A stretch of DNA of 64,000 nt from Bacillota bacterium (lineage in GTDB: Bacteria > Bacillota > Clostridia > Oscillospirales > Acutalibacteraceae). The stretch spans positions 62,001 to 126,000 of the forward strand of contig JAEWYE010000058.1 in assembly GCA_023458755.1 (NCBI GenBank), in the 5' to 3' direction. Numbering within the stretch: the stretch's first letter is position 1; every line of letters starts with the position of its first letter. The position numbers and the translations under genes were made by a program. Below the pieces are notes generated by a model. The model was not told the origin of the DNA. It worked only from the letters and a program-made list of their open reading frames with translations, and made no database searches. This document shows, piece by piece, positions 7,795 to 17,046 of this stretch.

Positions 7795-9918
7795 ATGTTT
7801 TTGAAAAATAAAGAAAACAAGCTTCTTTCATCTCAAATTACAGACTCAGCTATTGATGCCCCAAAACTTAAACGCTACAAAACTATCGGTAAAAAAGAGA
7901 TTATTATATTGTTTTTAATATTTATTGCATGTGTTTTGGGGTCACTTTTTGTATATAAAACTGCGGTTAAACCTGCAAGTCAAGGCATTTATGCGGTGCC
8001 TTTGCAGAACAGTATGGACTCAATAATCCAAATTAAATCAGATAGCAATATTCAACAAAAATTTATTTATGATGGTGAAATAGCTGGAATTCAATTATAT
8101 TTTACGACTTCTGGAAATTCAAATGATCATGGGAGTATTATAGTACAATTATGGGAGACAGAAACAAATAATAAACTAGGAGAAGCTGAAGTAGCTTTAT
8201 CCAATATCGCAGATCGACAACCAGTGTCTTTCCGATTTAATCAATTTATTTCATGCAGATCTGGAGAAAAATATAAACTTATTGTGAAACCTAGAAATGA
8301 TTTCGATAGTAATTGCTCTTTAGCGATATGCTACAATAGTTTTATTGATAATTCTGTTAATAATTTGTCGAACCTTTATTTTAATGGAAAACTATCCAAT
8401 GGTTCAATTGCATTGACATTATTACATACAAATATATTTATTATCAAATTTTTCATATTGTTTTCAGTCCTAGTAACTTTGTTCTTTTTATTTAGTTATT
8501 ATATTTTGTTTATTCTAAAAACAAAAACCCAACTTATATTTTTGCTTATTGCATTTTCGCTAGGGGGGTTATATTTATTTATTCTTCCTCCAATATCTGC
8601 ACCGGATGAAGATACACACTTTGCAACGACATATGAATATAGCAATCATTTTTATGGATATTTTGTGGATCCCCAAAAAGATGTAATTCCAGAAACGGTT
8701 AATGCACATACTTTGGTAAATGGTGAGGAACATGTGCATGCCCATTACCAAATTGCTGCGCGAGAAACGGATGCTGTAGCATACTCAAAATTGCTCAAAT
8801 ACCCTGGGATTGGACAATACAGAATTATAGAAGAAGGAATGTTTCAAAATGCTGGTAATCAAAATCAGATAAATGGGGAAATCCAAGAGTGCGTGTTAAG
8901 TGTTTCACCTATTGCTTATGCTCCAGGCATATTAGGGGTGCTAATTGCAAGACTTCTTGGACTAGGCGGGATACAATTAATATTGTTAGGTCGTTTTTTT
9001 AATTTGGGCTTTTATATTTTGCTTGCTTATTTTGCAGTGAAAATAATTCCCTTTGGAAAGGTGACTCTTTGTTCAATCGCTCTTTTCCCAATGATGTTAC
9101 ATCTTGCGGCATCTTTTTCTTATGATGCGGTACTAAATGGCAGTGCATTTTTATTCATAGCATTAGTTTTGAGTTTGGCCTATGGCAAGCCTATGTGTTG
9201 GTACGATGTAGCTGTTTTAATTTACTGTGCGATGGTTTTTGGTTCAATAAAAGCTATATATATGGTGTTATTACTTTTAGTTTTAATTATTCCATTGGAA
9301 AATAAATTTTTCAAGAAAAAAGGAATTGTAATATTCATTACATTATTGGTTATAGCGATATCTACTTTTGTAATTAGCACTTTAGGAAATATACTAACTA
9401 AGAATTCAAATTTAGTATCAGTTGGAGAAAAATACACGTACGGATATATGGTAAAACATCCAATATGGTTTGTATTCATTTGCGTAAAATCTTTTATTAG
9501 TTCATTAAGTTATTACTTGAATTCAATGATTGGGGGATCATTGGGCTGGCTAGAACTAAATGTTCAGTGGATTATCATTATTGGTTTTATATTTATTGTT
9601 TTTCTTAGTATGTTAGCATACCAAAGTACATATGAGCTTAGTCCTAAAGTAAATCTTTTAGTTCTTATCATCTTTTTAGGTGTCACTTTTGGCACTTACG
9701 CCGCAGCATTAACATGGAATCCAATTGGTGCTTCCTATATTAATGGTGTACAAGGCAGGTATTTTTTGCCTGTTCTACCTATTTTGCTATTAAGTTTGCA
9801 GAGAAATCTTCAATTTATACATTTGCAAAAGAATATAGATAATAAATTGCTTTATTCGATTCCCATTCTCCACGTTTTGACTTTATCTACGGTATTTCAG
9901 ACTATTATTTTGAGATAG
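7795..9918 (+). CDS. DUF2142-like polytopic membrane protein
   Basis: This 707-residue protein has an N-terminal membrane helix, an extracytoplasmic domain of about 170 residues, and then about ten membrane helices. The motif PPISAPDEDTHF at the start of the second membrane block is the signature I associate with DUF2142, with acidic residues in the first loop as in GT-C glycosyltransferases. These proteins occur in O-antigen, teichoic acid and exopolysaccharide loci and are thought to transfer sugars from polyprenyl-phosphate donors. That activity is not shown here. The ribosome site is weak (GGGGTA, about 9 bases upstream). Confidence 0.75.
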   Translation: MFLKNKENKLLSSQITDSAIDAPKLKRYKTIGKKEIIILFLIFIACVLGSLFVYKTAVKPASQGIYAVPLQNSMDSIIQIKSDSNIQQKFIYDGEIAGIQLYFTTSGNSNDHGSIIVQLWETETNNKLGEAEVALSNIADRQPVSFRFNQFISCRSGEKYKLIVKPRNDFDSNCSLAICYNSFIDNSVNNLSNLYFNGKLSNGSIALTLLHTNIFIIKFFILFSVLVTLFFLFSYYILFILKTKTQLIFLLIAFSLGGLYLFILPPISAPDEDTHFATTYEYSNHFYGYFVDPQKDVIPETVNAHTLVNGEEHVHAHYQIAARETDAVAYSKLLKYPGIGQYRIIEEGMFQNAGNQNQINGEIQECVLSVSPIAYAPGILGVLIARLLGLGGIQLILLGRFFNLGFYILLAYFAVKIIPFGKVTLCSIALFPMMLHLAASFSYDAVLNGSAFLFIALVLSLAYGKPMCWYDVAVLIYCAMVFGSIKAIYMVLLLLVLIIPLENKFFKKKGIVIFITLLVIAISTFVISTLGNILTKNSNLVSVGEKYTYGYMVKHPIWFVFICVKSFISSLSYYLNSMIGGSLGWLELNVQWIIIIGFIFIVFLSMLAYQSTYELSPKVNLLVLIIFLGVTFGTYAAALTWNPIGASYINGVQGRYFLPVLPILLLSLQRNLQFIHLQKNIDNKLLYSIPILHVLTLSTVFQTIILR

Positions 9919-9946
9919 ATAAAAATTGTAAATTATAGGTGCTTAT

Positions 9947-11023
9947 ATGAAAATTGGAATTATTACTTTTCACCGGGCAAATAACTATGGCGCTGTTTTG
10001 CAAGCTTACGCGTTACAAAAAGCACTTATCCAAAAGGGCTTTCAAGTAAAAATTATTGATTATGTAAGCTATTATTTAAAATATCCATTTGGAAAAGCTA
10101 ATTGGGAAGCAAAAGGAATTATTGCTCAGTTATTAACACTTTTTGGAGAAATAAGTCGCATGCCTCGGCGAAAAGCATTTGATGATTTTCGTAAATTATT
10201 GGTGCTTACCGAACCGGTAACAAAAAAAGAATTGCCCGATATTGAAAAAGATTTTGACTTGTTTTTGGCAGGCAGTGATCAGGTTTGGAACTATAAAATA
10301 ACAAATCAGGATGGTGCATATTTACTGGATTTTGTGCAGGATACCAATAAAAAGGGAAGTTATGCCGCAAGTTTTGGATTTACAGATGTAGATCCAACCT
10401 TAATTGTGTGGTACCAGAAATTATTAGTTAGTTTTAGATATTTGAATGTAAGAGAAAAGTCTTCTTTGCCTTTATTGAGAAAAATAATAGATTGCTCTGG
10501 TGATGTAGTAGTCGATCCTACCTTATTACTCTTAAAACAAGATTGGATGAATTTAGCCATATTACCTTCAAATAAAGGACCATATATTTTAACCTATCAG
10601 GTGGGAATGGACAAGGAACTTATAGAGTACGCAAAATTTCTTTCCGAAAAAACAGGATTCAAACTTTATAGCATTCCATTTCCGCAGGGTGGAATTGTAA
10701 AAAGCCACTTTATTATGGATGCCGGGCCCCGTGAATGGTTAGGCTGGATTGCTAATGCACAGTATGTAATAACAGATTCTTTTCATGGAGTTGCGCTTTC
10801 AATAGCACTTGAAAAAGAGTTTTTTGTTCATCACTCGACCCGCGGAGCTGTATTAAGTTCCAGAATAGATGATTTATTGAGTGAACTTAATATTACAGAC
10901 CATTACATATCTTTTAAAGATGAATGCTTCCCTAAAAAGATAGACTATGATTCTGTATCTAAAAGATTACATACAATCAGAGAATATTCTATCAATAAAA
11001 TATTAGAAATGTGCGGTGATTAG
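9947..11023 (+). CDS. Polysaccharide pyruvyl transferase family protein
   Basis: This 358-residue cytoplasmic protein probably adds a pyruvate ketal from phosphoenolpyruvate to a sugar, or belongs to the CsaB/WcaK-like fold without proven activity. The N-terminus IGIITFHRANNYGAVLQAYA is diagnostic. FLAGSDQVWN sits near residue 107, and the C-terminal ITDSFHGVALSIAL corresponds to the family's nucleotide-site-like motif. It is followed 6 bp later by an F420-dehydrogenase-beta-like Fe-S protein, a pairing often seen in surface-glycan loci. A pyruvylated glycan would be negatively charged. Confidence 0.88.
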   Translation: MKIGIITFHRANNYGAVLQAYALQKALIQKGFQVKIIDYVSYYLKYPFGKANWEAKGIIAQLLTLFGEISRMPRRKAFDDFRKLLVLTEPVTKKELPDIEKDFDLFLAGSDQVWNYKITNQDGAYLLDFVQDTNKKGSYAASFGFTDVDPTLIVWYQKLLVSFRYLNVREKSSLPLLRKIIDCSGDVVVDPTLLLLKQDWMNLAILPSNKGPYILTYQVGMDKELIEYAKFLSEKTGFKLYSIPFPQGGIVKSHFIMDAGPREWLGWIANAQYVITDSFHGVALSIALEKEFFVHHSTRGAVLSSRIDDLLSELNITDHYISFKDECFPKKIDYDSVSKRLHTIREYSINKILEMCGD

Positions 11024-11029
11024 GCCATC

Positions 11030-12226
11030 ATGAATCAGTATCTTACGAAAAACACCAAAGAAGACTGCTGCGGATGTACGGCATGCGCAATGGTATGCCC
11101 CACAAAAGCAATTGTGATGGTGTCCGATGAAGAAGGTTATCTGTACCCTTCTTTGAACTGCGAGTTGTGTGTTGGGTGCGCGCAATGCGAGCAGGTTTGT
11201 CCCATGATGAACAGACAGGAAGGTAGCTGCATAGAAATCATCGCAGCGAAAGCAAGAGATGATAATGTCCGTTTAGCCAGCACTTCTGGAGGGATATTCC
11301 CGATTCTGGCTAATTCTGTTTTGGCACAGGGCGGCATGGTAGCGGGCGTTGTGTTTGATGATCAGTTTTCTGTTATCCATATCCTGTCAGACAAAGGTGC
11401 AGATATTCGGAGAATGTGCGGTTCTAAATATGTTCAAAGCAGATTAGATAATTTATTTGCCGAAATTCTAAAGCAGATAAACGCAAGAAAAGTATTATTT
11501 ACGGGAACCCCTTGCCAATGTGAAGGATTGCGTCGTTTTATTAGGGCAAAAAACGGTAATATAGATAATTTGATTATTTGCGATTTAATTTGCGGAAAGG
11601 TTCCAAGTCCAGGTGTATGGAGTAATTATGTAAATTATTTGCAAACGCATTTTCTTGGGCATATAACTGATTTTGTCTTTAGAAGTAAAATAAAGGGTTG
11701 GCAATATCCATATTGTAAAGTGTCAATTGATGGAAAAGATGTAAGCGGCTTAGTTGATAAAAGTTGTACGTGGATGCAAATTTATACATCGCCTGCACTA
11801 TGCAGGCATTCTTGCTATGTTTGTCCATTTACAACTGTGAATCGAAAATCTGATATAACGATTGGGGACTACTGGGGAGTAGAAAAAAGTTTGCCGGATT
11901 TTACTGATAATACAGGAATCAGCTTAGTGTTGGTTCATACAGATAAGGGGAAAGAACTAATAAGAAATGTTGAAACATTTGTTCTTTGCAAAGAGAGTAA
12001 TTCCACTGATTGCTTACAGGATAGACTTAAAAAACCTACTCCACAACCTGAGCATAGAGAAAAATTCTGGGAATTATATAAAATAAATGGTATTGATGAA
12101 ATAGTTAAGAAATATGGAAAACGCAATTTGTTTATGAGGTTTGTATATAAGGATTTTTTACCATTTAGCAGAAAAATCAAGTTGTATGATAGGATACTTG
12201 ATTTATTTCATGCAATAAAAAGGTGA
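11030..12226 (+). CDS. F420 hydrogenase/dehydrogenase beta-subunit-like Fe-S protein
   Basis: The 398-residue protein begins with a two-cluster ferredoxin domain: CGCTACAMVCP with Cys 14/16/19/23, and CELCVGCAQCEQVCP with Cys 44/47/50/53/57. The FrhB-type flavin/F420-binding region follows, including TGTPCQCEGLRRFI and SDITIGDYWG. Homologues in polysaccharide loci lack a proven reaction; a flavin-dependent redox step on a sugar or lipid carrier is plausible. It sits directly behind the pyruvyl transferase gene and ahead of a GT2 gene, in one apparent operon. F420 itself is unlikely in a clostridium, so the cofactor is probably a flavin (inference). Confidence 0.85.
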   Translation: MNQYLTKNTKEDCCGCTACAMVCPTKAIVMVSDEEGYLYPSLNCELCVGCAQCEQVCPMMNRQEGSCIEIIAAKARDDNVRLASTSGGIFPILANSVLAQGGMVAGVVFDDQFSVIHILSDKGADIRRMCGSKYVQSRLDNLFAEILKQINARKVLFTGTPCQCEGLRRFIRAKNGNIDNLIICDLICGKVPSPGVWSNYVNYLQTHFLGHITDFVFRSKIKGWQYPYCKVSIDGKDVSGLVDKSCTWMQIYTSPALCRHSCYVCPFTTVNRKSDITIGDYWGVEKSLPDFTDNTGISLVLVHTDKGKELIRNVETFVLCKESNSTDCLQDRLKKPTPQPEHREKFWELYKINGIDEIVKKYGKRNLFMRFVYKDFLPFSRKIKLYDRILDLFHAIKR

Positions 12227-12248
12227 TCGCTTCGAAAGGATGATTTTC

Positions 12249-13145
12249 TTGGAACCACGTGTACATATCCTATTAGCTACATACAATGGAGAGAAATATC
12301 TTGCAAAACTTCTGGATAGCTTACTGGCACAAACTTACACAAATGTGTGTGTCTATGCTTTGGATGATGGTTCAACAGATATGACAAAAGATATTCTCAA
12401 AGAGTATAGTGAGAAGGGAATTATAATTGTATCAAATGAAAAGAATATAGGTTATCCATACTCTTTTTTTAAATTGCTTAAAGCCTGCGGCGGTGCAGAT
12501 TACTATTGTTTTTGTGATCAGGATGATGTATGGTTTCCTGAAAAAGTTAAGATGGCGGTCGAAAAAATGGAACAGTATAATTCTAAACAAGCTAATCTTT
12601 ATTTTGCGGATTTTGATTATTGCGATGAGGATTTAAATATTATTAGGAAATCTGTCAAGGCACCATCAGAAATATTGTTTATCAATGCATTTTTTCAATG
12701 TTATCTTTGGGGGTTTACAGCAGTTTTTAATGAGACGACGAGGAATTTATTTTCGAATCATCTTCCAACAATTTATAAGGGTAAAGATTATTGGATACAA
12801 ATTTTATGTGCTGCATTTGGAACAATTATCTATGATAATAGGACTTGCGCAAAATATAGAAGACATGGAGCAAACGTTTCAGAAGATTCTCTTTCATTTT
12901 GGAAATTTCAATTATGGCGATTAAAACATTTTTGGGTTGAAAATAAGTTTGCTGAATATCATTCAATGCTTGAAGAATTTTATTCTTTTTATGCAGACGA
13001 CTTAGCTAAAGAACAGCGTGAAGTTTTACAGCTATTTCAATCAAAAGGGCATTCATTGAAAAAAGCGTTTTATCCACATCGTTTGAGGAGCACTTTACTA
13101 GATGAAATTATGTTAAGAATGGTATTTCTACTACATAAACTATAA
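12249..13145 (+). CDS. Family 2 glycosyltransferase
   Basis: This GT-A fold enzyme of about 298 residues starts with RVHILLATYNGEKYL. It has DDGSTDMT for nucleotide binding and the acidic CDQDDVWFPEKV in place of the DXD metal motif, the pattern of rhamnosyl/galactosyl-type GT2 enzymes. I choose the TTG at 12249: AAAGGA at 12235-12240 is 8 bases before it, whereas the in-frame ATG at 12240 overlaps that ribosome site. It probably adds one sugar of the repeat unit; donor and acceptor cannot be read from sequence. Confidence 0.88.
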   Translation: MEPRVHILLATYNGEKYLAKLLDSLLAQTYTNVCVYALDDGSTDMTKDILKEYSEKGIIIVSNEKNIGYPYSFFKLLKACGGADYYCFCDQDDVWFPEKVKMAVEKMEQYNSKQANLYFADFDYCDEDLNIIRKSVKAPSEILFINAFFQCYLWGFTAVFNETTRNLFSNHLPTIYKGKDYWIQILCAAFGTIIYDNRTCAKYRRHGANVSEDSLSFWKFQLWRLKHFWVENKFAEYHSMLEEFYSFYADDLAKEQREVLQLFQSKGHSLKKAFYPHRLRSTLLDEIMLRMVFLLHKL

Positions 13146-13161
13146 CAAGGATAATTAAATA

Positions 13162-14430
13162 ATGAAAATAAAAGGTACTAATGGTTATAACGCGAAAAAT
13201 GTATATTTATGGAATACTTTGGGCGGATTGTCAAACGCTGGATTGTCAGTAATTGCTGTTATGATAATAAATAGGATTACAACTACAAGTGATGCTGGGC
13301 TTTTTACATTAGGCTTTGCGAATGCGATGCTGTTACAGCATGTTGGCAGTTTTGATTCAAGAAGCCATCAGTGTGCGGATGCAGCTGAAAGATTTCATTT
13401 TTCTGATTATTTTACTTTCCGAATATTTACGTGCTTATTAATGGCATTTGCTACGGCATTATTTGTTTTACTGAATCATTATTCCGGTGATAGAGCCAGT
13501 ATTACATTATTGCTAGCTTTGTTTTGTATTTTATCAAATGTATCAGATATTTTTCAGGGGTCAGCACAGAAGAACGAAAGGCTTGATATTTCCGGTCAAT
13601 CTATGTTGATACGTACAATTTTGGGATTGCTTTTCTTAACATTGATTTTAAAGCTAACGCATAACCTTTATCTGGCTGTGAATGGTCTGATAATAGCACA
13701 GATAATCGTTATTTTGCTTTTTGATATCCCCAAAACTTTGCGGTTTGGGTTTCCAAAATTAAATTTCAATTTTAAACATTTGAAAACACTTTTTGCTGAA
13801 ACATTTCCTCTGTTTTTGTCCTTATTTTTACAGGCTTACATCTACAACATGCCCAAATATGCAATTGATTTATATCTTCCAATGGAAATGCAGGCCGTAT
13901 ATGGCATTTTATTTATGCCGGCCTCAATCGTTACACTCTGCGGTAGTTTTATTTTTAGGCCCGTATTAACAAGGCTTTCATTTTTGTGGGAAGCAAATCA
14001 ATATAAACTTGTAGTCAAGATGTGTTTGCGTAGGATTGCAGTATTAATAGGAATAACGTTTCTAGTAGCACTCGCAGGTTATTTGTTTGGAACACCTGTC
14101 CTTTCATTATTTTATGCAGTTGATGTTAATAAATATAAAGTTGCACTGGTAATAGTTTTATTTGGAGGCGGCTTTACAGGAGTATCAACTTTATTGTATT
14201 TTATGGCTACTGCAGTACATGAGCAATACAAAATGTTTATTTGCTATTTTTTATCATTTATTGTAAGTATACTAATTGCATTCCCTTTGGTAAAATCTTT
14301 TGGGATTGATGGTGCTTCTTGGAGTTATTTAATCACGTGTATATTTCTAAATATACTGATTATGATTTTAATGTCCAGAGCAATTTATAAAGCCATGAAA
14401 TTACAAACAAAAAAGCCGGAAGGAGAGTAA
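13162..14430 (+). CDS. Oligosaccharide flippase-like membrane protein (Wzx/MATE superfamily)
   Basis: This 422-residue protein has about twelve membrane helices and a Wzx-like N-terminus (KNVYLWNTLGGLSNAGLSVI). It probably moves an undecaprenyl-linked glycan across the cytoplasmic membrane. It is one of two such proteins in the locus, the other being near 26.3 kb, so two different lipid-linked products may be made. It lies in the pyruvyl transferase, Fe-S protein and GT2 subcluster, with 16 bp to the upstream gene and 7 bp to the downstream one. The start has a weak AAGGATAA ribosome site. Confidence 0.85.
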   Translation: MKIKGTNGYNAKNVYLWNTLGGLSNAGLSVIAVMIINRITTTSDAGLFTLGFANAMLLQHVGSFDSRSHQCADAAERFHFSDYFTFRIFTCLLMAFATALFVLLNHYSGDRASITLLLALFCILSNVSDIFQGSAQKNERLDISGQSMLIRTILGLLFLTLILKLTHNLYLAVNGLIIAQIIVILLFDIPKTLRFGFPKLNFNFKHLKTLFAETFPLFLSLFLQAYIYNMPKYAIDLYLPMEMQAVYGILFMPASIVTLCGSFIFRPVLTRLSFLWEANQYKLVVKMCLRRIAVLIGITFLVALAGYLFGTPVLSLFYAVDVNKYKVALVIVLFGGGFTGVSTLLYFMATAVHEQYKMFICYFLSFIVSILIAFPLVKSFGIDGASWSYLITCIFLNILIMILMSRAIYKAMKLQTKKPEGE

Positions 14431-14437
14431 ATTTGGC

Positions 14438-15589
14438 ATGCAGACTTATTGCTTTTTTTCGGCTCAGTATTTACCAACTTCTGGTGGTGTGGAAAGATAT
14501 ACGTTTAATATGGCAAAGGAATTGATACGACGCGGTAACAGTGTAATTGTTGTTACAAGCATTTTACCTGGTATGCCTGAATTTGAAGTGGATCAGCATG
14601 GAATAAAGATTTTTAGAATACCGGCATGTATATTGTTGAATGGAAGAATGCCTGTATCTTATCCGCTGCTTAAGTGGAAAATAGTATGTTCCCAACTGAA
14701 CACATTAAAGATTACACGTATTGTTATTCAAACCAGGCTTTATACTTTATCTCTCATGGGAATGCATTATGCGAAATCGCACGATATCCCATTTATAACA
14801 ATTGAACATGGTACCAGTTATGTGGGAATGAAAAATCCAATTTTACGCTTCTTAGAAAAAAGCTATGAGGATATTTTGATGTCATTTGCAAAAAAATGGT
14901 GCAAGGCATTCTTTTGCGTTTCACAGGCGGGAACAGAATGGTTAAAGCATTTTGATATCGTGACATGCGGTGTCCTTTACAATTCAGTAGATGATTTAGC
15001 AATTCAAAATTATCTCGCTGATGAAACTGATGATATTCGTAAGAAATTTGCTCTGAATGAGGACGCGAAAATTGTTGCATTTGTAGGCCGCTTAATACCA
15101 GAAAAAGGAATTAAACAGTTAGTTGAAGCAATCCATGAAATAAACCCATCATCCTCACTTTATTTATTTATAGCTGGCGATGGCCCGCTTTATAAAGAAT
15201 TAAAACAAATGAATTATTCTAATATATATCTTCTCGGAAACCTTCCTCAGGCTGAGATAATGACATTGTTGCATCAAAGTAATATGTTTTGTTTACCTTC
15301 TGATTCAGAAGGTTTTCCAACTAGTGTTTTAGAAGCAGTACTTTGTCATTGTTACGTTATTACAACACCGTTTGGGGGAGCAAAAGAATTGATTTGCTCT
15401 GCGAAATATGGTAAAATAATAAATAATAACTCGAAACAGGAAATTAAAGACTCAATTCTTTGTGCAATCTCCTCTTTGGAATCATGCAAAGCCTCGGCTG
15501 ATAATGCATTTAAGCGATTTTATCTTTATTTTACATGGGAAAAAACATGTGATGCTATAGAGGATATACCTTGGGAGGACATATTATGA
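14438..15589 (+). CDS. Family 4 glycosyltransferase
   Basis: The 383-residue GT-B enzyme has an N-terminal acceptor domain with TSGGVERYTFNMAKEL and a C-terminal donor domain with VAFVGRLIPEKGIKQL, FIAGDGPL and the retaining EX7E motif in SDSEGFPTSVLEAV. It probably uses a nucleotide-activated hexose to extend the glycan on the inner membrane face. Its stop overlaps the next start by 4 bp (ATGA). A GGAG ribosome site is present before the preceding gene's stop. Confidence 0.9.
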   Translation: MQTYCFFSAQYLPTSGGVERYTFNMAKELIRRGNSVIVVTSILPGMPEFEVDQHGIKIFRIPACILLNGRMPVSYPLLKWKIVCSQLNTLKITRIVIQTRLYTLSLMGMHYAKSHDIPFITIEHGTSYVGMKNPILRFLEKSYEDILMSFAKKWCKAFFCVSQAGTEWLKHFDIVTCGVLYNSVDDLAIQNYLADETDDIRKKFALNEDAKIVAFVGRLIPEKGIKQLVEAIHEINPSSSLYLFIAGDGPLYKELKQMNYSNIYLLGNLPQAEIMTLLHQSNMFCLPSDSEGFPTSVLEAVLCHCYVITTPFGGAKELICSAKYGKIINNNSKQEIKDSILCAISSLESCKASADNAFKRFYLYFTWEKTCDAIEDIPWEDIL

Positions 15590-16317
15590 ATCTTTTAGTT
15601 GTAGTTCCCGCTTACAATGAAGAAGAATCTATTGAATTAGTAATCGAAAATTTAAGGAATATCTGTCCTAAAATAGATTTTTTAATTGTTAATGACGGGA
15701 GTACTGATAATACGGAAAGAATTTGCATAAAGAATGGATATCCATTGCTGAATTTGCCTACAAATTTAGGGCTTTCCGGAGCTTTTGGAGCAGGAATGAA
15801 ATATGCATATGAAAATGGCTACGATGCTGTGCTTCAATTTGATGCAGATGGACAGCACCGCCCAGAATATATTGTTTCTTTGATGGACAAGCTGTATGAA
15901 GGAAATGATATTGTTATTGGTAGCCGTTTTGTTACAGAAAAGAAGCCCCACTCTATGCGAATGTTTGGGAGTAACCTAATTTCATTTGCTATATTGGTTA
16001 CTACCAAAACGCGTATTAATGATCCAACCAGTGGCATGCGTTTATATAACAAGCGCATGATTCGAGAATATGCAACGCAAATTAACATGGCTCCTGAACC
16101 AGATACGATTAGCTATTTGATTAAGCGTGGTGCTCGTATAGAAGAGATTCAGGTTACTATGAGTGAGCGAATCGCCGGGCAGAGTTATTTAACTGTTCTT
16201 CATAGCCTTACATATATGATGCAAATGTCAATTTCAATTTTATTGGTTCAATTTTTTCGATGTGGACAAAAATTCAAACCTGCAATGATAATGAAGAAGA
16301 AGGAAAGTGTAGCATGA
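15586..16317 (+). CDS. DPM1-like family 2 glycosyltransferase (polyprenyl-phosphate sugar synthase candidate)
   Basis: The 243-residue protein has VVPAYNEEESIELVIENL, NDGSTDNT and the metal-binding QFDADGQHRPEY. Conserved DPTSGMRLYNK and a hydrophobic C-terminal segment follow, as in dolichol/polyprenyl-phosphate mannosyltransferase-type enzymes. These load a sugar onto a lipid phosphate, which then serves as donor for GT-C enzymes on the outer face. Candidate users here are the DUF6056-like and DUF2142-like proteins. The ATG at 15586 has GGGAGG 7 bases upstream and overlaps the previous stop by ATGA; the upstream in-frame start is discarded. Confidence 0.85.
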   Translation: MNLLVVVPAYNEEESIELVIENLRNICPKIDFLIVNDGSTDNTERICIKNGYPLLNLPTNLGLSGAFGAGMKYAYENGYDAVLQFDADGQHRPEYIVSLMDKLYEGNDIVIGSRFVTEKKPHSMRMFGSNLISFAILVTTKTRINDPTSGMRLYNKRMIREYATQINMAPEPDTISYLIKRGARIEEIQVTMSERIAGQSYLTVLHSLTYMMQMSISILLVQFFRCGQKFKPAMIMKKKESVA

Positions 16318-16652
16318 GCCCTCAATTACGTGTGGTTTTATTTTTAGGCGCAGCATTAACGCTATTATATTTTTTGCTTATGATTAGAAAGAATCGGCTG
16401 CAAATTAAATATTCTATTTTTTGGGCTTTTTTTTCGCTTGTATTGGTGCTATTTAGCTTATTTCCTAACATGGTTGTGAACATTGCACATTTGTTTGGGT
16501 TTCATTCCTCCGTAAACTTTTTGGTTGTTGCAATTATATTTATTATAATTATTAAGCAATTCAGAGACACAATTAAGTTATCTTCATTAGAACAGAAAAT
16601 AATTACACTTACTCAAAAAATTGCATTGCTGCAGAATAAAAAAGATGTTTAG
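16314..16652 (+). CDS. DUF2304 small membrane protein
   Basis: This 112-residue protein has three hydrophobic segments and a short charged C-terminal coiled region (SLEQKIITLTQKIALL). It matches the layout of DUF2304 proteins, which are regularly encoded directly after DPM1-like GT2 genes, as here with an ATGA overlap. A role as membrane partner or anchor of that transferase is likely but unproven. GAAGGAAAG lies before the ATG; an upstream in-frame ATG at 16260 lies inside the previous gene and is not used. Confidence 0.8.
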   Translation: MSPQLRVVLFLGAALTLLYFLLMIRKNRLQIKYSIFWAFFSLVLVLFSLFPNMVVNIAHLFGFHSSVNFLVVAIIFIIIIKQFRDTIKLSSLEQKIITLTQKIALLQNKKDV

Positions 16653-17046
16653 TTAAATAATTATTCTTTTCAGAGTTGCGTAGGGTATTTTCTCCACTTT
16701 GTAAATTTAAGCAACATTAGAATGTGAGGTAAGAACGTAAGAGTTATTACACTTACTTCATTTCTTTATACAATTGAAAATATATGACTTCCGGAGCAAA
16801 AAGGAACTTGGTAGGGAGGAGATATAATTCTTCTGTCATCACAAGTTCATTTTTTGCGTTTATGTTGTTGCATTCTGCGCGGGGGAGGTAAGGGCAAAAC
16901 ACAATCATTGTTGGTATAAGCTGAAATGAAATTTAATTCTAAACATTTAAAATATTATCAGCATATTTATTATTTGAAATTATCATCCATGAAATCTTAA
17001 GTATACTTAACAAAGTAAATTTGTGTGAAAATGAGATGTATCAATT
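16653..17046. other. 394-bp gap in the polysaccharide locus
   Basis: I see no gene here. The stretch is AT-rich except for a short G-rich patch near 16880-16893. A perfect 14-bp palindrome, TTAAGTATACTTAA, at 16997-17010 lies 36 bp before the next start codon and could be an operator. A promoter for the downstream block is expected here, but I could not pick a convincing pair of hexamers. Confidence 0.5.

Noticed and set aside
11003..11337. Minus-strand frames opposite the F420-like Fe-S protein gene
   Set aside because: They are shadows of the Cys-rich ferredoxin-domain codons without independent start signals.
16653..17046. JUMPstart/ops-like element in the gap of the glycan locus
   Set aside because: A G-rich patch is present, but it does not match GGCGGTAG and lacks the surrounding element.
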